Assembly: GCF_036032445.1 (NCBI RefSeq)
Contig: NZ_CP107932.1
Span: forward strand, 6,140,501-6,204,500
Source of the DNA: Nocardia sp. NBC_00416
Lineage (GTDB): Bacteria > Actinomycetota > Actinomycetes > Mycobacteriales > Mycobacteriaceae
Length of the DNA: 64,000 bases
Direction: 5' to 3'
Part shown: piece by piece, positions 16,589-25,254 of the stretch
Layout: each line of letters begins with the position of its first letter
Numbering within the stretch: the stretch's first letter is position 1
Made by a program: the position numbers and the translations under genes
Notes under the pieces: generated by a model
What the model was told of the DNA's origin: nothing
The model's database searches: none
Seen by the model: the letters and a program-made list of their open reading frames with translations, nothing else

Positions 16589-17743
16589 ATGCGAAAGCTC
16601 GGCGTGTTGTTCGTGGTTGTGTGCGGATCGGTTCTGCTCGCCGGATGCGGGGACGATTCCCGCTCCGCCTCGGGGGATCACTCGATGTCCTTCGAGGGCG
16701 GCGCACCCGCTCCCGCCACCGCCCCGGGTATCCGGGTCCAGAAGGCGCCGAGCCGCGAACAGGCTCCCTCGCCCGCGCCGGATACCGCCGACCAGGCCAT
16801 CGCCCGCAAGGAAGTCGTCACCGGCACTGTCGATCTCACCGCCGCCGACCCTGTCGCCGCCGCGCAGACCCTCGCCGACCGGGTGTCCGATCTCGACGGT
16901 CGGATCGATCAGCGCACCGAGAATCCCGGCACCGCCGACACCGAACCGCACGCCGATCTCATCATTCGCATCCCCGCCGCCGATACCGACGCGTTCATCG
17001 ACGGTCTCGCCGATCTCGGCGAACTGACCCAGATCAGCACCAACCGTGACGATGTCACTCTGCAGTGGCAGGATCTCGACGCCCGCATCACCGCCCTGCG
17101 TGCTTCGGTGGACCGGCTCCGCGATCTCATGGCCCGGGCCGTGAACACCGCCGATCTGATCGCCGCCGAGGGAGCTCTCGCCGACCGGCAGGCCGAACTC
17201 GACAGCCTGACCGGGCAGCGCCGCTACCTCGACGACCAGATCTCCCTGTCCACCTTGACCATCGATATCAGCAGCCCGGCCGAGGTCACCGGCGACACCG
17301 GCCCGTCCAACTTCTGGGACGGCATCGTGGACGGCTGGAATTCGCTGTTCGACTGGCTGCAGGACGCGGTCGTGTTCGTGGGCCGGGCGCTGCCGTGGCT
17401 GGCGTTTCTCGCGATCCTGGGGGCAATCGTGGGGGCGGTCGTCGGACTGTTCCGCCGTCGCGCCTCGCGGGGTGCGGGATCCGAGAACAAGACCGTGGCG
17501 GCCGGCGACGAGTCTCCTGGGGCCAGGTATGCAACCGTGCGCGCCGGAGACACGTCCGTGAACGCCGGGAACACGACCGCTGACGCCGAGGACACGACCG
17601 CTGACGCCGAGGACACGACCGCGAGCGCCGTCAGCGAGCCTGTGCAGAAGGAGAGCAAGTCTGTGGAGACGGAGAGCGAGCCCGCAGGGTCCGGTGCCGA
17701 ATCGGCAGGCGAGCCGGACGGGCCGGCCGCCGACCAGCACTGA
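16589..17743 (+). CDS. DUF4349-domain lipoprotein
   Basis: 384 residues. The signal ends in the lipobox LLAGC (lipidated Cys near residue 20). A Pro/Ala-rich linker follows, then a DUF4349 region with a coiled coil (about residues 140-225, ITALRASVDRLRDLM ... AEGALADRQAELDSLTGQ). One membrane helix lies near residues 265-290, then an acidic Thr/Glu-rich tail repeating TTADAED. Function unknown; surface-anchored at one end and membrane-spanning at the other. The start is placed where the lipoprotein signal begins. Confidence 0.82.
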   Translation: MRKLGVLFVVVCGSVLLAGCGDDSRSASGDHSMSFEGGAPAPATAPGIRVQKAPSREQAPSPAPDTADQAIARKEVVTGTVDLTAADPVAAAQTLADRVSDLDGRIDQRTENPGTADTEPHADLIIRIPAADTDAFIDGLADLGELTQISTNRDDVTLQWQDLDARITALRASVDRLRDLMARAVNTADLIAAEGALADRQAELDSLTGQRRYLDDQISLSTLTIDISSPAEVTGDTGPSNFWDGIVDGWNSLFDWLQDAVVFVGRALPWLAFLAILGAIVGAVVGLFRRRASRGAGSENKTVAAGDESPGARYATVRAGDTSVNAGNTTADAEDTTADAEDTTASAVSEPVQKESKSVETESEPAGSGAESAGEPDGPAADQH

Positions 17744-17856
17744 GCCGTGCCCACCACGGTTCACGCGGTGATCGAGCCGAACAGCCGGAAAGGCCCGCTG
17801 GTCGGCACTCTGCCGACGACGCCCTGCGGCTGTGGGTGGCGAGCATCGCGCCGCGG

Positions 17857-18321
17857 TCAGACCGCGCCCGGGAACCCGTGCTGCCGCCACGCCTCGTACA
17901 CCGCGACCGAGGCCGCGTTGGCCAGATTCATCGACCGCCGCCCCGGCAGCATCGGGATGCGCACCTCGCCGCTGATGTGCTCGTCGGCGAGTACGTGCGC
18001 GGGCAGCCCGGAGGGTTCCGCGCCGAACAACAACACGTCGCCGGGCAAGTAGGAGATCTCCGTCATGGAGGTGGTGGCCCGGGTGGTGAACGCGAACACC
18101 CGCTCGGGCCGCAACAGCTCCCACGCCGTGGGCAGGTCGGGGTGCACGGTCACCGAGGCGAGGTCGTGATAGTCCAGCCCCGCCCGGCGCAGCTTGGCCT
18201 CCGACATGTCGAAGCCCAGCGGTTCGATCAGATGCAGCTCACTGCCGGTCCCGGCGGCGAGCCGAATGGCATTGCCGGTATTGCCCGGTATGCGAGGCTC
18301 ATGGAACATCAATCGGAACAC
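17857..18321 (-). CDS. trmL: tRNA (cytidine(34)-2'-O)-methyltransferase, SPOUT family
   Basis: 154 residues, full length for TrmL. Begins FRLMFHEPRIPGNTGNAIRL. The C-terminal SPOUT knot motifs are LLFGAEPSGLP, IPMLPGRRSMNLANAASVAVYE. It methylates the 2'-O of the wobble nucleotide in leucine tRNAs using SAM (family knowledge). GTG 18321 is used because family similarity begins at that residue; an ATG lies four codons later. Convergent with the lipoprotein gene. Confidence 0.9.
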   Translation of the reverse strand: MFRLMFHEPRIPGNTGNAIRLAAGTGSELHLIEPLGFDMSEAKLRRAGLDYHDLASVTVHPDLPTAWELLRPERVFAFTTRATTSMTEISYLPGDVLLFGAEPSGLPAHVLADEHISGEVRIPMLPGRRSMNLANAASVAVYEAWRQHGFPGAV

Positions 18322-18357
18322 AGCGGACCAGTCAATCAGGTGCCCGAAGAGGCGCGG

Positions 18358-18588
18358 TCACCGACCGACGGCTTGAATACCACGTTCCTCGCGTAGTAGT
18401 TCTTCCGACCGTTCAGCGAGATTGCGTTCGGCGTGCATGACACCGGCGAAAGAGAGATGCCGACGTCGTTTGCCCGCCGGTTCGCCCGCTGCTTCCTCCG
18501 GTGGGTCGGTGACGACCAGTTGCAACGCGACGGCCTGCAGGGCCCGCGCCTGGTCCGGCGTACCGTAGGCCCGCCCACTCTGCACCGA
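18358..18588 (-). pseudogene. Possible truncated VapB-like antitoxin
   Basis: The minus-strand frame ends in RRHLSFAGVMHAERNLAERSEELLREERGI. A SFAG/SFVG-x-n-DLAExxEEILRE tail is typical of several actinobacterial ribbon-helix-helix antitoxins. The N-terminal DNA-binding part is not evident, and no toxin gene is present in the 318-bp gap 18322-18639. I treat it as a remnant; a short functional gene is possible. Confidence 0.3.
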
Positions 18589-18639
18589 TCCCCGGTTGAT
18601 GGTCGAATGGGCTGTCCGATTGGTTCCGGAGGGAGAAAT

Positions 18640-20121
18640 ATGGCCGTGCTGCAAGGCCAAGGGGGTTCAGGCGACGACGCGTCCGGAGTGGGCGGTCCCG
18701 GCGGCGGCCCGGAGGAACTGAGCCGTCAGCTGGCGAATCGACATATCCAGCTGATCGCGATCGGCGGAGCCATCGGCACCGGCCTGTTCATGGGGTCGGG
18801 TAAGACGATCTCGCTGGCCGGTCCCTCGGTGATCCTCGTCTACATGATCATCGGCTTCTTCCTCTTCTTCGTCATGCGGGCGATGGGGGAGTTGCTGCTG
18901 TCGAACTCCGGGTACAAATCGTTCAGTGATTTCGCCGGTGACCTGCTCGGCCCGTGGGCCGGGTTCTTCACCGGCTGGACCTACTGGTTCTGCTGGGTGG
19001 TCACCGGTATCGCCGATGTGGTGGCGATCGCCGGATACGTCTCGTACTGGTGGGCGGACCTGCCGCTGTGGATTCCCGCGCTGGTCTGCATCGCCGTCCT
19101 GCTGGTGCTGAACCTGCCGACGGTGAAGGCGTTCGGTGAGACCGAGTTCTGGTTCGCGCTGATCAAGGTGATCGCCATCGGCGCGCTGATCGTGACCGGT
19201 CTGGTCATGGTGATCACCGGCTTCACCGGCGATAACGGGAGCACGGCCGCGCTGGCCAACTTGTGGAACGACGGCGGTTTCTTCCCGACCGGACCCATGG
19301 GATTCGTGGCCGGCTTCCAGATCGCGGTCTTCGCCTTCGTCGGCATCGAACTGGTGGGTACCACCGCCGCCGAGGCCAAGGAGCCGCAGCGCACGCTGCC
19401 CCGCGCGATCAACTCGATCCCGGTCCGGGTGCTGCTGTTCTACGTCGGTGCGCTGATCGTGATCTGCGCGGTGACCCCGTGGCGGGAGGTGTCGGCCGAT
19501 GCCAGCCCGTTCGTGGCGATGTTCTCGCTGGCCGGGCTCGGCATCGCGGCGAGCGTGGTCAATTTCGTCGTGTTGACCAGCGCCACCTCCAGCGCGAACT
19601 CGGGTATCTACTCGACCTCGCGGATGGTGTACGGCCTGGCCGGTGACGGTGACGCTCCCGCGTTGTTCGGGAAGCTGTCCCCGCGCCGCGTCCCGGCCAA
19701 CGCGCTGCGCTTCTCGTGCGCGTTCCTGCTGATCGGGGTGGTGCTGCTCTACGCCGGGCAGTCGATCGTCGAGGCTTTCACGGTGGTCACCACCATCTCG
19801 TCGCTGTGCTTCATGTTCGTGTGGACGATGATCCTGGTCAGCTATCTGGTCTACCGGAAGCGCCGGCCGCAGCTGCATGCCGCGTCGACGTTCAAACTCC
19901 CCGGTGGAGTCCCGATGGTCTGGGCGGTGCTCGCGTTCTTCGTGTTCCTGGTCTGGGCGCTCACCCAGGAGACCGACACATTGCAGGCCCTGCTGGTGAC
20001 CCCGATCTGGTTCGCTGTGCTGGGCATCGCCTACCTGGTGGTGCGGCGCAGCCCGCATCATGAGGCATTGCGCGCCCAGCACCGGGACAAGGTGCAAGCC
20101 GAACTGGCCGCGCTGCGCTGA
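18640..20121 (+). CDS. APC-family amino-acid permease (CycA/AnsP-like)
   Basis: 493 residues with 12 membrane helices. The first helix carries LIAIGGAIGTGLFMGSGKTI, the substrate-binding signature of the amino acid transporter group. The motif IELVGTTAAEAKEPQRTLPRAIN lies in the middle. It resembles D-Ala/D-Ser/Gly (CycA) and asparagine permeases; proton symport of a small amino acid is expected. ATG 18640 follows a strong GGAGGGAG. Confidence 0.87.
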   Translation: MAVLQGQGGSGDDASGVGGPGGGPEELSRQLANRHIQLIAIGGAIGTGLFMGSGKTISLAGPSVILVYMIIGFFLFFVMRAMGELLLSNSGYKSFSDFAGDLLGPWAGFFTGWTYWFCWVVTGIADVVAIAGYVSYWWADLPLWIPALVCIAVLLVLNLPTVKAFGETEFWFALIKVIAIGALIVTGLVMVITGFTGDNGSTAALANLWNDGGFFPTGPMGFVAGFQIAVFAFVGIELVGTTAAEAKEPQRTLPRAINSIPVRVLLFYVGALIVICAVTPWREVSADASPFVAMFSLAGLGIAASVVNFVVLTSATSSANSGIYSTSRMVYGLAGDGDAPALFGKLSPRRVPANALRFSCAFLLIGVVLLYAGQSIVEAFTVVTTISSLCFMFVWTMILVSYLVYRKRRPQLHAASTFKLPGGVPMVWAVLAFFVFLVWALTQETDTLQALLVTPIWFAVLGIAYLVVRRSPHHEALRAQHRDKVQAELAALR

Positions 20122-20233
20122 TCGGATCGGTTCCGTCCCGGGCGGCGCCGTCAGCGCCGACGCGTAGCCGGCCTCGCGGTGTCGTCCGGGACCAGCGCTA
20201 CCGGGGCGGGCAGGATCTGGAACAATCGCCACC

Positions 20234-20560
20234 GTGACCGACGCCGAGACTACGACCGCCGACGATCCCGGCACCGGCAGCCGTTGGGCCGGTTTCCTCC
20301 GCTGCCACCTGCCGATGGTCGTGGTGGCCGTGGTGGTGCTGATCGCGGTGGTCTTCGTCGCTCAGGACCGCTGGCGCCGTGGCGCGTTGTTCTTCGGCGG
20401 CGCGACTCTGATCGCGGCTGCGTTCCGGTTGTGCCTGCCGACCGTGCGGGTCGGTCTGCTCGCGGTGCGCAGCAGGCCGTTCGATGTCGGCGCGCTGACG
20501 CTGCTGGGCGGCTCGATCGTGTTCCTCGCGGCGACCATCAACACCCTCGGCGTGGGCTGA
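20234..20560 (+). CDS. DUF3017 membrane protein
   Basis: 108 residues with three hydrophobic segments (about residues 27-43, 52-68, 86-104). Conserved actinobacterial features include FRLCLPTVRVGLLAVRSRPFDV. This is DUF3017, of unknown function. GTG 20234 is the only sensible start. Convergent with metX, 30 bp away. Confidence 0.75.
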   Translation: MTDAETTTADDPGTGSRWAGFLRCHLPMVVVAVVVLIAVVFVAQDRWRRGALFFGGATLIAAAFRLCLPTVRVGLLAVRSRPFDVGALTLLGGSIVFLAATINTLGVG

Positions 20561-20590
20561 CCGCGCTGCCGCGACGGTGGTGGTGCGGCG

Positions 20591-21736
20591 TCAGTGGTCG
20601 GCGCGGGCCAGGTTCATCGTCTGGGTGAGCAATTTTCCGATCGCCGCGGCCTCGGTGAGGAACGCGTCGTGGCCGTCCCGGGAGGCGATGACCTCGAAAT
20701 GCCGGCAGCCGGGCAGTCCCTCGGCCAGTTCCCGCTGTGTGTGCAGGGGGTACAGGCGGTCGGAATCGATACCGCCCACGATGCACGGCACCGCGGTGGA
20801 GCTCATCGCCGCATCGACACCACCGCGGCCGCGGCCGATGTCGTGCCGGTTCATCGCCTCGCTCAGCAGCACATAGGTGGCCGGGTCGAAACGCCGGCTC
20901 AGCTTCTCGGCCTGGTATTCCAGGTAGCTCTGCACCGCGTACCGGCCGCCGTCCCAGGGGTCCTCACCGTCCTGCGGACTGTTCGCGAACCGGCTGTCCA
21001 GTTCGACCTCGGTGCGGTAGGTGAGATGGGCGATCCGCCGCGCGATGCCCATACCGGCCCGCGGAACCCGGCCGGTGCCGTGGTAGTCGCCGCCCTGCCA
21101 GTCCGGGTCGCTGGTGATCGCCGCGATCTGGGTGGTCTGGGTGCCGATCTGGTCGGCGGTGGCGCGCGCGCCGACCGCGAGGATCAACGCGGCGGCCAGA
21201 CGCTCGGGTGCGAGCAGCATCCACTCCAGTACGCGCATGCCGCCCATGGACCCGCCGATCGCTGCGGACAGGCGGTCGATACCGAGCACGTCGAACAGCT
21301 TCAGCTCGGCGTTCACCTGGTCGCGGATCGAGATGTCGGGAAACCGTGAGCCCCACGTCGCGCCGTCCGGCGCCCGGGACGCCGGACCGGTGCTGCCCTG
21401 GCAGCCGCCGAGCACATTGGTCGCGACGACGCACCATTCGTCGGTGTCGATCGGCGCTCCCGGCCCGACCATCCCGTTCCACCACCCGGGTTGCGGATGG
21501 TCGGCGTCGGCCCGGCCCATGACATGCGAGTCCCCGGTCAACGCGTGCTCGATCAGCACCACATTGTCCAGGGCGGGTGACAGCTCCCCCCAGCGCTGTA
21601 CCGCCAGCCGGACCTCCGGCAGCCGGGCGCCGTTCTCCAGGGTCAGACCGCCGATATCGATGACGCCGAGAGTGCCGTCGGGTGGTGGTAACTGCGCCAC
21701 CGACCGGGTCGTGGTTCGTTCGGTGCCCACCTTCAC
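20591..21736 (-). CDS. metX: Homoserine O-acetyltransferase
   Basis: 381 residues. The alpha/beta-hydrolase nucleophile is S163 in AAIGGSMGGMRVLEW; the acid Asp lies in GIDSDRLYPL and the His in SRDGHDAFL. The HALTGDSHV and NVLGGCQGSTGP signatures of MetX are present. It transfers acetyl from acetyl-CoA to homoserine, the first committed step of methionine synthesis. GTG 21736 overlaps the stop of a 55-codon ORF (GTGA). A SAM-IV riboswitch lies 248 nt upstream. The sulfhydrylase often found next to it is absent. Confidence 0.93.
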   Translation of the reverse strand: MKVGTERTTTRSVAQLPPPDGTLGVIDIGGLTLENGARLPEVRLAVQRWGELSPALDNVVLIEHALTGDSHVMGRADADHPQPGWWNGMVGPGAPIDTDEWCVVATNVLGGCQGSTGPASRAPDGATWGSRFPDISIRDQVNAELKLFDVLGIDRLSAAIGGSMGGMRVLEWMLLAPERLAAALILAVGARATADQIGTQTTQIAAITSDPDWQGGDYHGTGRVPRAGMGIARRIAHLTYRTEVELDSRFANSPQDGEDPWDGGRYAVQSYLEYQAEKLSRRFDPATYVLLSEAMNRHDIGRGRGGVDAAMSSTAVPCIVGGIDSDRLYPLHTQRELAEGLPGCRHFEVIASRDGHDAFLTEAAAIGKLLTQTMNLARADH

Positions 21737-21900
21737 GCGATGATTTCCGTCGCGCCTACCGGGTTGCGTCGTGATACCCGGAGCGTATGAATCGCCGCCG
21801 AGGACCCGGCTGGGCGAGAAACGGCGCCGCCGACGGCGACCATCGGTCTGCGGCCGGTCGCTCGGACATCGGTCGGGCCGGGGGTACTGCCATCGGTCAT
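21733..21900 (-). CDS. 55-codon ORF between the SAM-IV riboswitch and metX
   Basis: ATG 21900 follows CTCTGGAG at a good distance. The frame ends in TGA at 21733, overlapping the metX GTG. The peptide (MTDGSTPGPTDVRATG ...) matches no family I know; Cys, Trp and Tyr are absent. Its position suggests either a leader peptide that couples metX translation to its own, or the relic of a lost gene such as the sulfhydrylase. Whether it is translated is unproven. Confidence 0.4.
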   Translation of the reverse strand: MTDGSTPGPTDVRATGRRPMVAVGGAVSRPAGSSAAIHTLRVSRRNPVGATEIIA

Positions 21901-21984
21901 ATCGTGCTCCAGAGAATGGGGGGTTTCTCGTCGAATCGTGAGAACGCCGCGATCACCGCGGCCGGAAACCGGCACAATCGATGA

Positions 21985-22104
21985 CCTCCTGACGTGCGCT
22001 TGCTCCCGGCTTTCGGGGGCCCGGTCATCACCCGGAGCACCCCACCGCATCAGGAGGGTTGCCGTCCAGCGAGCCGGGGCTTGGCGCTGGCGCTCATGAC
22101 CTGC
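21985..22104 (-). ncRNA. SAM-IV riboswitch in the metX leader
   Basis: Read on the minus strand, the conserved SAM-IV blocks appear in order: GGTCATGAG (22101-22093), AAGCCCCGGCT, GGCAACCCTCC, GGTGGGGTGC, GGGTGATGACC and AGCAAGCGC, closing near GTCAGGAGG (21993-21985). The first and fifth blocks share the ATGA/GTCAT pairing of the core stem. SAM-IV elements are known from actinomycetes upstream of methionine genes. It should lower metX expression when S-adenosylmethionine is abundant. Boundaries are ±5 nt. Confidence 0.9.
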
Positions 22105-22376
22105 TCAACATGGTAGCGGGGCGGTCGCGAGGGATAGAAATCGGTATATGCCGGTACCGGGTAATCTTGTGGCGCGGTTCACCGTGTGAGATCTCACCAC
22201 CGGGGCTGGCTGCACCGCGGGACCACCCCAAGCAGTACGCTCGTCTTGGTTACACCAGACGTCTCGTGGACAACGCGAGATGTATACGTTGTCTGTTGGA
22301 CAGCTGGGGTCCGCTCACAAGCGTGTTCGCCTGGCCGTGCAATGAGGGCACCAGTCTTAGGAGGACACGAAGATCC

Positions 22377-23594
22377 ATGTCCAAGATCAAGGTTGAAGGT
22401 ACCGTCGTAGAACTCGACGGCGACGAGATGACTCGGATCATCTGGCAGTTCATCAAGGACAAGCTGATCCACCCGTACCTCGACGTGAACCTCGAGTACT
22501 ACGACCTCGGCATCGAGTACCGCGACAAAACCGACGACCAGGTGACCGTCGACGCCGCCAATGCCATCAAAGAGCACGGCGTGGGCGTCAAATGCGCGAC
22601 GATCACCCCGGACGAGGCCCGCGTCGAAGAGTTCGGTCTCAAGAAGATGTGGCGTTCACCCAACGGCACCATCCGCAACATTCTCGGCGGCACCATCTTC
22701 CGTGCGCCGATCATCATCTCCAACGTTCCACGCCTGGTCCCCGGCTGGACCAAGCCGATCATCATCGGCCGCCACGCCTTCGGCGACCAGTACCGCGCCA
22801 CCGACTTCAAGGTCTTCGAGGCCGGCACCGTCACCCTCACCTTCACCCCGGAGGACGGCAGCGAGCCGATCGTGCACGAGGTCGTGCAGATGCCGGAAGA
22901 CGGCGGCGTCGTGATGGGCATGTACAACTTCAAGAAGTCCATCGAGGACTTCGCCCGCGCCTCGTTCAACTACGGGCTGCAGCAGAACTACCCCGTCTAC
23001 ATGTCGACGAAGAACACCATCCTGAAGGCCTACGACGGCATGTTCAAGGACACCTTCGAGGAAGTCTTCGAGGCCGAGTTCAAGACCCAGTTCGAAGCGG
23101 CCGGTCTCACCTACGAGCACCGGCTGATCGACGATATGGTCGCCTCCTCCATGAAATGGGAGGGCGGCTACGTCTGGGCCTGCAAGAACTACGACGGCGA
23201 CGTGCAGTCCGATACGGTCGCGCAGGGCTTCGGCTCGCTCGGTCTGATGACCTCGGTGCTGCTCACCCCGGACGGCCGGACCTGTGAGGCCGAGGCCGCG
23301 CACGGCACGGTCACCCGGCACTTCCGCCAACACCAGCAGGGCAAGCCGACCTCGACCAACCCGATCGCGTCGATCTTCGCCTGGACCCGCGGCCTCGAAC
23401 ACCGGGGCAAGCTGGACAACACCCCCGAGGTGATCGGTTTCTCGCAGACGCTCGAGGATGTCGTCATCAAGACGGTCGAAGGCGGTCAGATGACCAAGGA
23501 CCTCGCGGCGCTGGTCGGTGGGGATCAGGGTTACCTGACCACCGAGGAGTTCCTCGCGGCGCTCGACGCGAACCTGGCGCGCGCGCTGAAATAG
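22377..23594 (+). CDS. icd: NADP-dependent isocitrate dehydrogenase (homodimeric, eukaryote-like type)
   Basis: 405 residues, starting SKIKVEGTVVELDGDEMTRIIW as in the mycobacterial Icd1/eukaryotic NADP-IDH group. The isocitrate-binding segment is KMWRSPNGTIRNILGGT; the C-terminal NADP site is AAHGTVTRHFRQHQ. It oxidatively decarboxylates isocitrate to 2-oxoglutarate in the TCA cycle, in the cytoplasm. ATG 22377 follows AGGAGG (about 13 bp). It is divergent from the metX leader; the ~270-bp region 22105-22376 must hold both promoters. Confidence 0.95.
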   Translation: MSKIKVEGTVVELDGDEMTRIIWQFIKDKLIHPYLDVNLEYYDLGIEYRDKTDDQVTVDAANAIKEHGVGVKCATITPDEARVEEFGLKKMWRSPNGTIRNILGGTIFRAPIIISNVPRLVPGWTKPIIIGRHAFGDQYRATDFKVFEAGTVTLTFTPEDGSEPIVHEVVQMPEDGGVVMGMYNFKKSIEDFARASFNYGLQQNYPVYMSTKNTILKAYDGMFKDTFEEVFEAEFKTQFEAAGLTYEHRLIDDMVASSMKWEGGYVWACKNYDGDVQSDTVAQGFGSLGLMTSVLLTPDGRTCEAEAAHGTVTRHFRQHQQGKPTSTNPIASIFAWTRGLEHRGKLDNTPEVIGFSQTLEDVVIKTVEGGQMTKDLAALVGGDQGYLTTEEFLAALDANLARALK

Positions 23595-23629
23595 TCGCGC
23601 CGCTTCGGCATCGTGGGGTCCGGCCCGCG

Positions 23630-23753
23630 GCGTCGCCTTTCAGCTCTCGGGACCGCGGCTCCGCCGCCCGCTCCGAGGGGTGACGGGCGACGCGTCCGAG
23701 ACCGTGTGGCCTCGCGCTCAGGAAATGCGCTCCGGCGCTTTCCTGTGTGCGAG
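23630..23753. other. Structured non-coding region downstream of icd
   Basis: Two nested dyads lie in the 394-bp gene-free stretch 23595-23988. GCGTCGCC (23630) pairs with GGCGACGC (~23688). A longer hairpin at 23711-23753 pairs CTCGC/GCGAG, CAGGAAA/TTTCCTG and GCGC/GCGC. Neither ends in a T run. They could be transcript-end hairpins for icd or a repeat element. No gene is supported in this gap. Confidence 0.5.
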
Positions 23754-23988
23754 GCTCGTCCTCGGGTGCGGTTGCTCAACAGTCGATGGGCCGCCGCGCG
23801 GCCGCTGCCGCAATCGGTCGATACAGATACCCAGCGGATTGCCGATCATTGTGGCTTCGGCGTCCTCGTCGATCCGCGCCCGCCGATTCGGCACCGTAAC
23901 CGGTATCCCGGCGGCCGACTGCCGACGCTTTTCCCGTCTCCGGGAATTGTGTCCTGCATAGTCGTCGAACCCGCGTCGGTTGTGTGCC

Positions 23989-25029
23989 TCAGTAGCCCTT
24001 CGGATCTCGTTTCGGATCGGCCTGCTGTACCTCTTGCTGGAGATTGCTGCCGTCCGCGGTCACGCCGTAGACGTCCATCACATAATTCATGCTCGCCGCG
24101 ACATTCGCGACGGGGTCGTAAATATTGCTCGACGTACCGGCGACGTGATAAGCCTCGAAAGTCGCCGGGATGGTGTGGGTCAGGCCACGCGAACTCTGTC
24201 CCTTGGCGGCGTTATCGTCCCAATTATTGATGGAGTTGGGATCGTTGCTGGACTCTCGCTCGATCAATACGAGATATCCGTTCTTCCATTTCTCCCGCGC
24301 CTCCGGGTCCTGAATTCCCAGCGCGTCCAGTGCGCCCTCGATAGCCGCGTCCACAGTCGAGTTGCCGGTGTAGCGGGCGTAGTCCTCGTCCGTGGCCGTG
24401 CCCGCGTATTGGGAGTCGCCACCGCCCGAGCTCGCGTACGACGCCGGTGAGTATCCACCGGGCGACGTGTATCCTGCGCCGGGCCCCGGGGACGGCGTGC
24501 TGGTGTCGATCTGGCGCGCCTGCTCGTCGACCTGGTCCAGCGCGGTCTCCATTTCGCCGTAGACGTTGTCCACTGTATCGAGTACGAGTCCGGACAGGCC
24601 GAACTCGGTGGTGCTCGATATGAGTCCGTCCTCGTTCAGTGGATAGACGCGTTCCAACTCTGTTTTGAGGTCGTTCACGTCCTGCTTGATGGCTCCGAAA
24701 GCGGCGCTGGACGTGTTGTACGTGGTATTGGCCGTGAGGTTCACTTCATCGTGCTGTTTTTCCAGATCTTTCCGCACGCCATCGATATCTGACGCCTTTG
24801 TCTCGTATTGCTCGGCCATTACGGAATGGTCGCTCGACTTGACGAGTCCCTCTTTGTTGAACATATCGAGCATGTTCTCGGTTTTTTCGGCTTTGTCGGC
24901 GTTACCGGTGGCCAGGAGGTCGGCGCAGTTCTGAATGGCTTGATCGGCGGCGGCGACGACGGCCCGCAACCACAACCTCGCACCCGCGGGTGGTTCGAGT
25001 TCTACTTCCCAGTAGCCTTTGGGCTTCAT
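23989..25029 (-). CDS. Protein with C-terminal lytic transglycosylase (SLT) domain and coiled-coil N-terminus
   Basis: 346 residues. Residues 1-170 are helical and heptad-like, as in ESX/WXG-associated proteins. A Gly/Ser/Pro-rich linker spans ~175-210. Residues ~225-325 form an SLT domain with catalytic Glu likely E259 (LIERESSNDP), NSINNWDDNAAKGQSSRGL and NIYDPVANVAASMNYVMDVYG. Known SLT domains of this type cleave peptidoglycan glycan strands. No Sec signal is present, so export may depend on a type VII system. ATG 25029 is the family-like start. Confidence 0.78.
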   Translation of the reverse strand: MKPKGYWEVELEPPAGARLWLRAVVAAADQAIQNCADLLATGNADKAEKTENMLDMFNKEGLVKSSDHSVMAEQYETKASDIDGVRKDLEKQHDEVNLTANTTYNTSSAAFGAIKQDVNDLKTELERVYPLNEDGLISSTTEFGLSGLVLDTVDNVYGEMETALDQVDEQARQIDTSTPSPGPGAGYTSPGGYSPASYASSGGGDSQYAGTATDEDYARYTGNSTVDAAIEGALDALGIQDPEAREKWKNGYLVLIERESSNDPNSINNWDDNAAKGQSSRGLTHTIPATFEAYHVAGTSSNIYDPVANVAASMNYVMDVYGVTADGSNLQQEVQQADPKRDPKGY

Positions 25030-25254
25030 CGGGGTCCGTCGCCGCGTAGCATGCCCTCCAGTATCGCGTCTTCGGCTGTGTCCGCTCACCAGGACCGGGA
25101 AGTCGGGACCGCCGGCCGGTGGGCCGATATCGGCCGGTGGAGCCGTTCCGCGGTGGCCGGGTGCTCGTTGCGGCATCGAGCCGTGTCGCCGGGATCGCCA
25201 CAGCGAGTGGCAGGGCTGCCTACTGGCGAACGATTACTGCCATACACTCGGCTC

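Noticed and set aside
18667..20274. Minus-strand ORF opposite the amino-acid permease
   Set aside because: His/Arg/Asp-rich shadow of a clearly coding 12-TM permease.
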